Source: Crocinitomicaceae bacterium
Lineage (GTDB): Bacteria > Bacteroidota > Bacteroidia > Flavobacteriales_D > Crocinitomicaceae
Assembly (NCBI GenBank): GCA_024643555.1
Contig: JAHEMQ010000115.1
Coordinates: forward strand, 1 to 49,240
Reading direction: 5' to 3'
DNA length: 49,240 bases
Positions within the stretch are counted from its first letter, which is position 1. The number at the start of each line of letters is the position of its first letter. Both the position numbers and the translations under genes were made by a program. The notes under the pieces were generated by a model. That model saw only the letters and a program-made list of their open reading frames with translations. It was not told the DNA's origin and did no database searches. Of this stretch, positions 9,516 to 17,312 are shown one piece after another.

Positions 9516-10901
9516 ATGAAGCTACTTGTTTGTTTATTAACCGTTGTACTCTGTTCGTGCAAAACCATTGACATTTCCCGTCCTTCCGTTTCAGTCGTTG
9601 ACACAAGTTTGGTTAACTTACCTCCTTCCTACATCAATATTCCAGTAGAAATTGATTTGACAACTCAATTAAACGAAGTCGAAAAGTCCCTACCGAAACA
9701 ATTTGTTGGAAAACAAGAACAATGCGAAGGAGTTAGTTTTTCCTATAAGTTTATTCGGGAACCGATTGATTTTCAATTAAAGCCAAGTGCTTTGTACTAC
9801 GAGGTGGGCGGAAAATTCGAACTTAAACTTAATTATTGCCCTAAATGCCACGACTTGTGGGATGAAAACGGATCCTGTACTGTGCCTAGAATTTATGCTA
9901 GTTGTGGCTCCGGTGAACCTATGCGCAGGGTAAAGGTCGCTTATTCAACAAGTGTTTCCATCACGGATGCCTATCGCTTTAATACGAGCACGAAATTGAA
10001 AAAGTTTGAGTTATTAGACCCTTGTGAAATCACCGTATTCAAGTATGATGCGACGAGCCTTGTGGAAAAACAAGTGCGTATGCAATTGGAAGCGATGGAA
10101 AAGGACATTGATAAACAAATTGAAGGTGTTGACATCCGAACTTCCCTCCAAGATGTTTGGAAACAACTAGAAGAGCCTATAAATTTAAGCGGATATGGCT
10201 TACTTTATTTAAATCCTAAAAGCATGGCATTAAGTCCAGTTCATCTAGAAGCCAATACGAAAACCGCTACATTAAATGCCCTATTAACCGTTCAACCACT
10301 GATTTCAACGAATAAAATTAGTCAACAAAAAACACCTCTTCCAAACCAATCTACCTATAAAAATAACGCAGGTTTCGAGCTTGCCATTTCAGTAAAGGCC
10401 TCTTATGACTCCATCAATAAATTAATGAATCAATCTGTGAAGGGAATGGATATTCCTTTTCATAATAAACACGTGGTCATTGATTCATTACATGTGCTCG
10501 GACAACAAAATCAAAAATTACTAGTGGAAGTACACTTTTCGGGCTCGAAAAAAGGGGTGTTTTTCTTGGTTGGTCAACCGGCTATTACGCCCGAACAACA
10601 TTTTGTGATGCATGATGTCGCCTACGATATAAATTCCAAAAGCGTGTTACTAAAAACAGCAAAGTGGTTGTTTGACAAAAGAATTTTAGAAGAAATCCAA
10701 AAAGCCGCCGACTATGATTTAAACCCTTTGCTAGAAGAAACGAAAGTTAGCATCGACCAACAACTAAACACGACACTCACACAAGGGGTCTTTTTATCTG
10801 GAAAGGTGGACGAACTTTCTGTTTCAACTATTATTTTAGGCGCCACGGATTTTTACATGATGACCTTAGTTTCTGGAAACATGAAACTAAAGATGAAATA
10901 A
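9516..10901 (+). CDS. DUF4403-like lipoprotein
   Basis: The 461-residue protein opens with a lipoprotein signal peptide: MKLLVCLLTVVLCSC, with lipobox LCSC and lipidated Cys15. An in-frame ATG at 9462 would begin right after the icd terminator and spoil the signal peptide, so 9516 is preferred. Overall architecture, with two similar beta-rich halves (the second begins near FELAISVKASYDSINKL and ends SVSTIILGATDFYMMTLVSGNMKL), resembles DUF4403 proteins of Bacteroidota and Proteobacteria, possibly lipid-binding. A Cys-rich patch (YCPKCHDLWDENGSC) is unusual. It is followed 15 nt later by an OmpA-domain protein, so the two probably form an envelope operon. Family assignment is from memory of the pattern and is moderate. 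Confidence 0.7.
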   Translation: MKLLVCLLTVVLCSCKTIDISRPSVSVVDTSLVNLPPSYINIPVEIDLTTQLNEVEKSLPKQFVGKQEQCEGVSFSYKFIREPIDFQLKPSALYYEVGGKFELKLNYCPKCHDLWDENGSCTVPRIYASCGSGEPMRRVKVAYSTSVSITDAYRFNTSTKLKKFELLDPCEITVFKYDATSLVEKQVRMQLEAMEKDIDKQIEGVDIRTSLQDVWKQLEEPINLSGYGLLYLNPKSMALSPVHLEANTKTATLNALLTVQPLISTNKISQQKTPLPNQSTYKNNAGFELAISVKASYDSINKLMNQSVKGMDIPFHNKHVVIDSLHVLGQQNQKLLVEVHFSGSKKGVFFLVGQPAITPEQHFVMHDVAYDINSKSVLLKTAKWLFDKRILEEIQKAADYDLNPLLEETKVSIDQQLNTTLTQGVFLSGKVDELSVSTIILGATDFYMMTLVSGNMKLKMK

Positions 10902-10916
10902 TTCGTTAAACGCCAC

Positions 10917-12044
10917 GTGCGGACATTGTTGTTTCTTTTGATCACCCCTATGCTTGCTTTTGCGCAGCAAGGCGATTTTTCCTCCTGTGAAAATGCGTTA
11001 AGTCTTGTTCCGAGTGGAAAATACACCGTTTCTTTTTTAGGAAAAAAAGGCCTTATACCAAGTGAGGGTGTTTTTCAACACGCTAGAAACCCCGGGAAAA
11101 ATCAACTTTGGATGGACTTCACAACTACTCAAAAGGGTGGTCTGACCATTTCATTTTTACATCAAGACCAGTCGATACAATTACTGATCCTGAAGGAAAA
11201 AGAAGTGGATGTCTGTTCCGCATTAAAAGAACAAAACTTACAAGTGATTGTTGAGCGGACGATTGATTCACTGGTTACATTAGAAACAGAACTTGAAGTA
11301 AATGAGAATGAACATTATTACATCGTTCTTTTAGGGGCCGAAAAATCAAAACAATCCATTTCTTGTCAGTTTTCTTTTCTCATTGATGAAGACGAACCAA
11401 AAAAATCATCATCATTAAACCTGGTATATAATGAGTCTCTTCCCATTTATCATCTATTCATACGTGACAAGGCTTCCTTTAGCCCAGTGGAAGCCCGCAT
11501 CGTTTTGCAAGGATCAACTGAAATCAATGGTATTTATAGAGCAAGTGATTTAGAAATGAATCTGTCTAAAAAAGTAAAGGAGGGATTTTTAAGGGTGGAT
11601 GCAGAAGGGTATTTATCGGCTGACTTTGAAAATACGGCTATCCCCATGAATAATCAATTTCACGATACGATTTGGTTGACACCGATTCAAGAAGGGATGT
11701 TAGCAGCATTAGACGACGTATATTTTGCAGCCGGACTTGCCACTATTTTGGAAGAATCTTATCCAAAATTGAAAAGACTTCGGGACTTTTTGATTTTAAA
11801 TCCTTCCGTATCCATTGAAATTCATGGACATGTCAATGAAGACAATGATAAAGACCTTGTTTCCATGAAATTATCTAAAAAACGCGCTCAAAAAGTAGTC
11901 GAATACCTTGTGGCGGGGGGTATAGATCCGAAACGACTTACGGCTATTGGGTTTGGAAATACTAAACCCATATACAAAACACCACAAACGGAGGAAGAAA
12001 AAGAGGCGAATAGACGCGTAGAAATTCTAATTCAAAAGAATTAA
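10917..12044 (+). CDS. OmpA-family C-terminal domain protein (peptidoglycan-associated)
   Basis: A 375-residue exported protein with signal peptide MRTLLFLLITPMLAFAQ from a GTG start at 10917. The N-terminal ~240 residues are not recognised. The last ~110 form an OmpA/MotB domain: VYFAAGLATILEES, IEIHGHVNEDND, LSKKRAQKVVEYLVAGGI, LTAIGFGNTKPI and EEKEANRRVEILI, which normally binds meso-diaminopimelate in peptidoglycan. It lies 15 nt after the DUF4403-like lipoprotein and may tether the outer membrane to the wall with it. Its stop shares the tetranucleotide TTAA with the stop of the convergent rpiB. Confidence 0.85.
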   Translation: MRTLLFLLITPMLAFAQQGDFSSCENALSLVPSGKYTVSFLGKKGLIPSEGVFQHARNPGKNQLWMDFTTTQKGGLTISFLHQDQSIQLLILKEKEVDVCSALKEQNLQVIVERTIDSLVTLETELEVNENEHYYIVLLGAEKSKQSISCQFSFLIDEDEPKKSSSLNLVYNESLPIYHLFIRDKASFSPVEARIVLQGSTEINGIYRASDLEMNLSKKVKEGFLRVDAEGYLSADFENTAIPMNNQFHDTIWLTPIQEGMLAALDDVYFAAGLATILEESYPKLKRLRDFLILNPSVSIEIHGHVNEDNDKDLVSMKLSKKRAQKVVEYLVAGGIDPKRLTAIGFGNTKPIYKTPQTEEEKEANRRVEILIQKN

Positions 12045-12469
12045 CAAGGTATTTTATTCACCCTGTTCTGGTGTCTTCCTCCTTCGAATGAGGTAGACAA
12101 AAACGTTTCAACCATTTCCAAAGCGAGTTCTTCAGAAACAAATCGTGCAGGAATGGCAATAATATTGGCGTCGTTGTGCGTTCGCGCTAACTCTGCAATC
12201 TCAGTTGTCCAACACAATGCACTGCGTATTCCTTGATGCTTGTTTGCGGTCATATTTATTCCATTACCTGATCCACAAAGTAAAATGCCTAACATTCCCG
12301 TGTTTTCTTCCACCATTGCCGCAAGTGGATGAGCATAATCGGCGTAATCAATACTCTCTTCTGAATAACATCCAAAATCTTTTACTTCTAAACCTTTAGC
12401 TGTTAAATGTTTAACAATACTTTCTTTGGTTTTAAATCCCGCGTGGTCACATGCAATTGGAATCATCAT
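12041..12469 (-). CDS. rpiB: Ribose-5-phosphate isomerase B (RpiB/LacAB family)
   Basis: A protein of about 142 residues (MMIPIACDHAGF...) that interconverts ribose-5-phosphate and ribulose-5-phosphate in the pentose phosphate pathway. Typical RpiB features: IACDHAGF near the N-terminus, DYADYAHPLA in the middle, the active-site CGSGNGINMTANK and GIRSALCWTTEIAELARTHNDANIIAIPARFV. The start is 12469 (or the adjacent ATG at 12466), because an earlier in-frame ATG at 12493 falls inside the -7 element. The promoter faces the proposed replication origin. The gene is convergent with the OmpA-domain gene, overlapping by 4 bases. Confidence 0.93.
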   Translation of the reverse strand: MMIPIACDHAGFKTKESIVKHLTAKGLEVKDFGCYSEESIDYADYAHPLAAMVEENTGMLGILLCGSGNGINMTANKHQGIRSALCWTTEIAELARTHNDANIIAIPARFVSEELALEMVETFLSTSFEGGRHQNRVNKIPC

Positions 12470-12490
12470 AACTTTTATACATTTTACATA

Positions 12491-12498
12491 CAAAGGTA
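12491..12498 (-). promoter_or_regulatory. -7 element of rpiB, decides the start
   Basis: The minus strand reads TACCTTTG, 21 nt before the ATG at 12469, and overlaps the alternative upstream ATG. Confidence 0.5.
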
Positions 12499-12522
12499 AT
12501 GACTATTCACAAACAGCTGTAG

Positions 12523-12531
12523 TTATTCACA
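12523..12531 (+). promoter_or_regulatory. DnaA box, perfect
   Basis: TTATTCACA matches TTATNCACA exactly. A one-mismatch copy (CTATTCACA) starts 20 bases before it in the same orientation, about two helical turns away. Confidence 0.65.
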
Positions 12532-12621
12532 ATGATGATTTCAACCTAAGCCAGAAGCCCCTATTTACTGAAATTAAAATCAGTAGTTATTCACTCGTTA
12601 AACTGTAAAATTGTGAATAGC

Positions 12622-12630
12622 TGTGTATAA
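12622..12630 (-). promoter_or_regulatory. DnaA box, perfect, minus orientation
   Basis: The minus strand reads TTATACACA. It lies one base after another minus-strand box (CTATTCACA, 12612-12620), a close tandem arrangement with 10-base spacing. Confidence 0.65.
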
Positions 12631-12907
12631 CCACTTAAAACTTTTCCTTGCAAAATTCAATCGTTTTTCGAATTGCATCTTTTTTTGAATTAATATCAAT
12701 AAGTTAGCTATTGTTATACAGAGTTATTAGCGCTGTTATTCACTTTATTTGACCTTCTTTTTTGTTTTTCTTTTCAACATAGTATTCAATTAAGACCTTG
12801 TTTAAAAGTCTGTATATTATTTACTATCAATTGATTAACAAATCATTACTTGTTGATTAAGTTATTTGTAATGTTTAAAACCTTAAATACAAATAATTCA
12901 GGTTTAC

Positions 12908-12916
12908 TTATACACA
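12908..12916 (+). promoter_or_regulatory. DnaA box, perfect, next to the AT-rich block
   Basis: TTATACACA lies 12 bases before the AT-rich, TAA-periodic stretch proposed as the unwinding region. Confidence 0.65.
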
Positions 12917-12999
12917 AATGAACATCCTTAATAAGAGTAATAAAGATTTTAAATAATTTAAAAAAAGAAATATATTCTATTAAATAAGCTGATACAGAT

Positions 13000-13007
13000 T
13001 AAATTTG
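13000..13007 (+). promoter_or_regulatory. -7 element of the DUF4175-ybeY-mnmG operon, decides the start
   Basis: TAAATTTG lies 32 nt before the ATG at 13040. A GTG at 13007 in the same frame overlaps it and is therefore not the start. Confidence 0.5.
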
Positions 13008-13039
13008 TGCTGTATCAAAATCTTGAATACTTTTATCTC

Positions 13040-16000
13040 ATGGAAAATAGCTTTGACTTACTGATTCTTCAAATCGATTCTTTTATACGAAAGTACTATA
13101 AGAATCAAATGATTCGAGGAATTTTACTGTTTTTTGTGATTTTCTTATTCACGTTTTTGTTGGCAACTAGTTTGGAATATATTGGACGATTTAATTCCAT
13201 CGTAAGAGCTATTTTCTTTTTTGGGTTCATTGCATTAAATGGTTATATCCTGGTGCGGTTTTTTATTATTCCGTTAACGAAACTAAGTTCCTTTGGAAAA
13301 CAAATTAGCAGACTACAAGCGGCAGAAATTATTGGTTCTTTTTTTCCGAGTGTATCTGATCGTTTAAAAAATACCCTTCAACTTCAAAATAGTTTAACAC
13401 ATCAAGAAGGTAATATTGAATTACTCAGAGCAAGTGTTAATCAACGTTCAAATGCATTGAGTGTCATACCATTTAAAAATGCCATTGAAATTGGAGAGAA
13501 TAAAAAATTCTTAAAATACTTAGTTCCATTATTTGTTTGTTTCGTGTTAATTGCTCTTTTTATTCCTTCTGTGATTACACAAGGAACAGAACATGTGGTT
13601 TTTTACAATAAAGAATTTAAGGAAAAGTCACCATTTGATTTTAAATTAAGAAACGCATCTTTATTATTGGAGGAAGGAAGAGATTTTCAAGTCGATTTAG
13701 AACTTATTCCCAATCAACAAGACAAGAAAGAATTACCAAATCAAGTATACATTGTATCTGAACAAGGTAAGTTTTTATTACTTCGAAAAACCAAAAATAC
13801 ATTTATTGGGACGATTAAAAAACCCAGAAAAAAAACCTCATTTTATTTTACAACGAATGAATTCGATAGTGAACGATTTCATTTAAACGTGATTGGAAAA
13901 TCCCTAATAGGAAAAATACAAGCTGTTTGTACGTATCCATCATACTTAGGGAAAACAAATGAAACAATTGATAACGTGGGTGATTTAACCTTACCGGAAG
14001 GAACGATTGTGGAATACCGAATTCGAACAAAAAACACAAAAAAAACCGAGGTTTTCTGGAATCAATCCAAAACGAGTTTTCTAGAAGAGTCGTTTAAATT
14101 TAAACAACTATGTAAAGAAGATAAGGTTCTTAAGTTTATACTAGAAAATAAATTTCATAAACAAAAGGATACAGTTCATTACCGAGTTTCGGTAATAAAG
14201 GATGCTTTTCCTTCGATCGAAGTATCCGAACAAACAGATTCTGTCTCGGCTGGTCTAAAGTATTTTAATGGTATTGTTTCGGATGATTATGGATTGAAAA
14301 ATCTACAATTTATCTATAAAATAACACATGAAAATGGACAAAATAAGGAAGTAAGAATGCCGGTTCAACAAGTCATGGGGTCGCAAATGAATTTCCGTTT
14401 TGCAGTAGATTTTAATCGTGAAGAAGTAAAGCTCAATGATAAAATCTCCTATTACTTCGTAGTGTATGATAATGATGGTGTTAACGGAAGTAAAGCAAGT
14501 AAGAGTCAATTATTTACATATGAATTACCGTCATTGGCAGAATTGAATGATACTAGAAATAAAGAACAAGAGCAAACAAAAGAAAATATTGATCAATTAT
14601 TAGCGAAAACGAAGGAATTTCAAAAGAATATTTCCGCGTTAAAAAAAGAAGCGTTGAATGCTAAATCATCCGATTGGAATAAATTGAATAAAGTTCAACA
14701 GTTAAAAGAAGAACAAGCTACCCTCATGGAGTCTCTCCAAAAAGTACAAAATGAAATGGATCGGAGTATGGAGGAAAAAAATCAACTTTCTCCGGTGGAC
14801 AAAGAACTTTTGGAAAAACAGGAAATGATTGAAAAGTTGTTGGAAGAATTAATGGATGACGAATTAAAAAAATTATTGGAGGACCTAGAGAAATTGCTAC
14901 AACAGAATGATAAAGAACAAGTGAAGGAAAAAATGGAGGAATTGAATCAGTCCAGTGAGGATATGAAAAAACAATTGGACCGTAGCCTTGAAATGTTAAA
15001 GAAAATGCAGCTAAACGAACGTATTGATGATGTAGAGAAGGAATTAAAAGATTTAGCAAAAGAACAAGATAAATTAAGAGAAGAAACAAAGGAAAATACT
15101 TCAAAAGAGGATTTATTGAAGAAGCAGGAAGAATTAAATAAAAAATTTGAGGAATTAAAGAAGGATTTAGAGAATTTAGACAAATTGAATAAAGAGTTGG
15201 AGAAACCAATGGATTTAGGAAATCTAGAAGAATTAAAAAAAGAAGTAATTGAGGATTTGAAGGAAGCGAAAGAAGGAATTGAAGAAGGGAAAGAGAAGAA
15301 AGCAGGGGAAAGTCAGAAATCTGCAGCTGAAGGAATGAATTCTATGGCCAATCAATTGAATGCGAAACAACAGCAAGCGAACAAAAAAGAACAAGAAGAG
15401 GATATGAAATCTCTTCGTAATATTTTAGAAAGTTTGATGACCCTTAGTTTTGACCAGGAAGCGTTGATGAATAAGTTTTCAAAAGTGACAACACAAGATC
15501 CTATGTATCGAAGATTGGGAAGGCGTCAACAACGTATCATAGATGAAACTAAAATAATTAAAGATAGTTTGCTTGCATTAGCGAAGCGTCAACCAAAAAT
15601 TGCGTCATTCATCGATAAAGAATTGAATGCCATAGAGAGCAATCAGCGAATGTCTGTAGAAGACATTGATGATCATCGAAAAAAAGATCTCAATAAACAC
15701 CAACAACTTGTCATGACTTCCTACAATAATTTAGCCTTATTACTTAACGAGGCATTGCAAAGCATGCAAAGTCAGATGCAATCCGAAATGGCAGGAAGTG
15801 GAAGCTGTAATAATCCCGGAAAAGGAAGACCAAAACCTGGACAATCTATGTCAACAGGGGACATGAAGGAAATGTTAAAAAAACAACTTGAACAAATGCA
15901 AAAAGGACCAAATCCAGGAGGTAGTAAACCTGGTGATAAACCAGGCGATAAACCTGGGGGAAAGCCTGGGTCTTCTGGTCAGAGCATGTTAGGTTTAGGT

Positions 16001-16417
16001 AATAAGGAAATTGCGAAAATGGCGGCAGATCAAACAGCCATTCGTCAACGTTTGGAACAACTCAGAAATGAGATGAATAAGGACGGGAAAGGATTAGGAA
16101 ATCAATTAAATCCATTAATTAAAGAATTGGAAGAACAAGAGAAAAATATCATCAATCAAAACTTTAATAATGAAATGGTGAATCGACAAAAAGAGATTTT
16201 AACTCGATTGTTGGAAAGTGAAAAAGCGTTGATGGAAAGAGGTTACGAAGAAAAAAGGGAATCTAAATCGGGAAAAGATGAAGATTATGGTAACAAAATC
16301 CGTTTTGATGAGTATAACAAATCGAAATTAAAGGAATTGGAATTATTGAAATCTGCTGACCCTTCATTGCGTCAGTATTACAAAGAGAAAGCAAATCAAT
16401 ATTTCAATCTGAACTAA
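13040..16417 (+). CDS. DUF4175 family membrane-anchored coiled-coil protein
   Basis: A 1125-residue protein of unknown function typical of Bacteroidota. Two N-terminal transmembrane helices (about 25-65 as a pair) and another at about 140-165 anchor it. Beta-rich Ig-like modules follow (about 180-480). Next is a very long Lys/Glu/Leu heptad region (about 485-790) expected to form extended coiled coils. A Met/Gln/Lys helical region and a Gly-Pro-Lys linker (repeats of KPGDKPGDKPGGKPG near residues 958-975) precede another helical C-terminus. The ATG at 13040 is chosen because the earlier GTG lies in the promoter. It heads a tight operon with an RsbW-like kinase, ybeY and mnmG and directly borders the proposed origin. 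The family name is from recognition of the pattern; no activity is known. Confidence 0.8.
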   Translation: MENSFDLLILQIDSFIRKYYKNQMIRGILLFFVIFLFTFLLATSLEYIGRFNSIVRAIFFFGFIALNGYILVRFFIIPLTKLSSFGKQISRLQAAEIIGSFFPSVSDRLKNTLQLQNSLTHQEGNIELLRASVNQRSNALSVIPFKNAIEIGENKKFLKYLVPLFVCFVLIALFIPSVITQGTEHVVFYNKEFKEKSPFDFKLRNASLLLEEGRDFQVDLELIPNQQDKKELPNQVYIVSEQGKFLLLRKTKNTFIGTIKKPRKKTSFYFTTNEFDSERFHLNVIGKSLIGKIQAVCTYPSYLGKTNETIDNVGDLTLPEGTIVEYRIRTKNTKKTEVFWNQSKTSFLEESFKFKQLCKEDKVLKFILENKFHKQKDTVHYRVSVIKDAFPSIEVSEQTDSVSAGLKYFNGIVSDDYGLKNLQFIYKITHENGQNKEVRMPVQQVMGSQMNFRFAVDFNREEVKLNDKISYYFVVYDNDGVNGSKASKSQLFTYELPSLAELNDTRNKEQEQTKENIDQLLAKTKEFQKNISALKKEALNAKSSDWNKLNKVQQLKEEQATLMESLQKVQNEMDRSMEEKNQLSPVDKELLEKQEMIEKLLEELMDDELKKLLEDLEKLLQQNDKEQVKEKMEELNQSSEDMKKQLDRSLEMLKKMQLNERIDDVEKELKDLAKEQDKLREETKENTSKEDLLKKQEELNKKFEELKKDLENLDKLNKELEKPMDLGNLEELKKEVIEDLKEAKEGIEEGKEKKAGESQKSAAEGMNSMANQLNAKQQQANKKEQEEDMKSLRNILESLMTLSFDQEALMNKFSKVTTQDPMYRRLGRRQQRIIDETKIIKDSLLALAKRQPKIASFIDKELNAIESNQRMSVEDIDDHRKKDLNKHQQLVMTSYNNLALLLNEALQSMQSQMQSEMAGSGSCNNPGKGRPKPGQSMSTGDMKEMLKKQLEQMQKGPNPGGSKPGDKPGDKPGGKPGSSGQSMLGLGNKEIAKMAADQTAIRQRLEQLRNEMNKDGKGLGNQLNPLIKELEEQEKNIINQNFNNEMVNRQKEILTRLLESEKALMERGYEEKRESKSGKDEDYGNKIRFDEYNKSKLKELELLKSADPSLRQYYKEKANQYFNLN

Positions 16418-16441
16418 GTAGCATTTCCTGCCGTTTTTTAT

Positions 16442-16855
16442 ATGAAAGAAGGATTTAATATTATTGAAAAAATTACGTTAACTACTGATTATCAGTCTCT
16501 TGTGGATGTTGAGAATTTAGTGGAACGGGTTTGTCAATCGTTGGGAGTACAGGATGACGCCTACGGTAATGTTTTAATTTCTGTAACAGAGGCAGTGAAT
16601 AACGCTATTTGTCATGGGAACAAAAATGATGCAAACCTAACAATAGAAGTAGGTGTTGGTGATCATACAGATGCCTTTTGTTTTCGTATATGTGACCAAG
16701 GTGATGGTTTTGATTATTCTAATCTACCAGACCCGACCGCTCCGGAAAATATTTTAAAGGAAAACGGACGAGGTATTTTCTTAATGAAAAACTTGGCGGA
16801 TGAAATAGCTTTCAATGATAAAGGGAATGAGGTCACTATTTATTTTAGTAAATGA
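16442..16855 (+). CDS. RsbW-like HATPase (serine kinase / anti-sigma-factor type)
   Basis: A 137-residue GHKL-fold ATP-binding protein. The N box is SVTEAVNNAICHGNK (about 48-62), the G1 box is CDQGDGFD (about 85-92), and the G2 region is ENGRGIFLMKNLADEI (about 107-122). This is the arrangement of SpoIIAB/RsbW anti-sigma kinases, with no sensor domain. No anti-anti-sigma or sigma gene is adjacent, so its partner is unknown. Its ATG lies 24 nt after the DUF4175 stop, and its stop overlaps the ybeY start (ATGA). The position between DUF4175 and ybeY looks conserved in Flavobacteria (from memory). Confidence 0.85.
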   Translation: MKEGFNIIEKITLTTDYQSLVDVENLVERVCQSLGVQDDAYGNVLISVTEAVNNAICHGNKNDANLTIEVGVGDHTDAFCFRICDQGDGFDYSNLPDPTAPENILKENGRGIFLMKNLADEIAFNDKGNEVTIYFSK

Positions 16856-17289
16856 TTTCTGTTCAATTTATTGAGGTTAAAAAACCAATATTTCTAAAAT
16901 CAAACGAATTGAAGTCTTTCCTGAAAAGACTTATATTCAAGGAAGGAAAAACATTGGGTGATCTATCGGTTGTTTTTTGCACGGATGAATACCTTTTAAA
17001 GGTGAATCAAGATTACTTGCAGCATGATTATTATACAGACATTATCACCTTTGATTATTGTGAGGGAACAAAAATTAGTGGAGATTTGTTGATTTCTTTG
17101 GACCGTGTAATGGAGAATTGCGTGTTAGAGAAAACTTCTTTTGAAAGCGAATGTTTCCGCGTGGTTTTTCATGGTGTTTTGCATTTGTGTGGATTTAAGG
17201 ATAAGACAAAACGAGACGTTTTGATCATGCGCGGCAAAGAAAGTGAATATTTAGATTTGTTTGTTTCACGTGAAACAAATAAAAATTAG
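16852..17289 (+). CDS. ybeY: Endoribonuclease YbeY (rRNA maturation / 70S quality control)
   Basis: A 145-residue single-domain metalloribonuclease (UPF0054) involved in 16S rRNA 3'-end processing and ribosome quality control. Evidence: [41 protein letters not shown] and the metal site [11 protein letters not shown]. In the usual HGxLHLxGYDH motif three histidines bind zinc; here the third is Asp. I believe Asp is common in Bacteroidota. The start overlaps the previous stop as ATGA. The last codons (FVSRETN) are written in a perfect parS site at 17262-17277, so the C-terminal tail is shaped by a DNA element. Confidence 0.92.
   Translation: MISVQFIEVKKPIFLKSNELKSFLKRLIFKEGKTLGDLSVVFCTDEYLLKVNQDYLQHDYYTDIITFDYCEGTKISGDLLISLDRVMENCVLEKTSFESECFRVVFHGVLHLCGFKDKTKRDVLIMRGKESEYLDLFVSRETNKN
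17262..17277. promoter_or_regulatory. parS site 1 (ParB binding), inside the ybeY 3' end
   Basis: TGTTTCACGTGAAACA is the exact 16-bp palindrome known as parS for chromosomal ParB/Spo0J. It lies in the ybeY coding sequence, 12 bases before the stop. Confidence 0.93.
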
Positions 17290-17296
17290 GAACAAA

Positions 17297-17312
17297 TGTT
17301 TCACGTGAAACA
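17297..17312. promoter_or_regulatory. parS site 2 (ParB binding), abutting the mnmG start
   Basis: A second exact copy of TGTTTCACGTGAAACA. It ends at the base before the mnmG ATG and is 35 bases centre to centre from site 1. ParB bound here would cover the translation-initiation region of mnmG. Confidence 0.93.

Larger units (their letters stand above)
12503..12990. other. Candidate chromosomal replication origin (oriC)
   Basis: This is the heart of the only gene-free stretch longer than 300 bases (12470-13039). It holds DnaA boxes matching TTATNCACA: perfect at 12523-12531 (plus), 12622-12630 (minus) and 12908-12916 (plus). Five have one mismatch: 12503-12511, 12587-12595, 12714-12722, 12736-12744 (plus) and 12612-12620 (minus). 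By a rough hand estimate, about 0.04 perfect matches are expected in 500 bases at 70% AT, counting both strands. An extreme AT block at about 12929-12990 could be the unwinding element; its start (12929-12946) has a three-base periodicity (TAA TAA GAG TAA TAA) recalling a DnaA-trio. rpiB and the DUF4175 gene diverge from it. Two parS sites lie 4.3 kb to the right. dnaA is not in the window. Origin function is inferred. Confidence 0.7.

Noticed and set aside
14724-15209. A 161-residue minus-strand frame inside the DUF4175 gene
   Set aside because: It is antisense to a Lys/Glu-rich coiled-coil coding region, whose complement rarely has stops. No promoter, no family.
15890-15975. DNA repeats encoding the Lys-Pro-Gly-Asp linker as a possible mobile or regulatory repeat
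   Set aside because: The periodicity is explained by the protein-level repeat in the linker of the DUF4175 protein.
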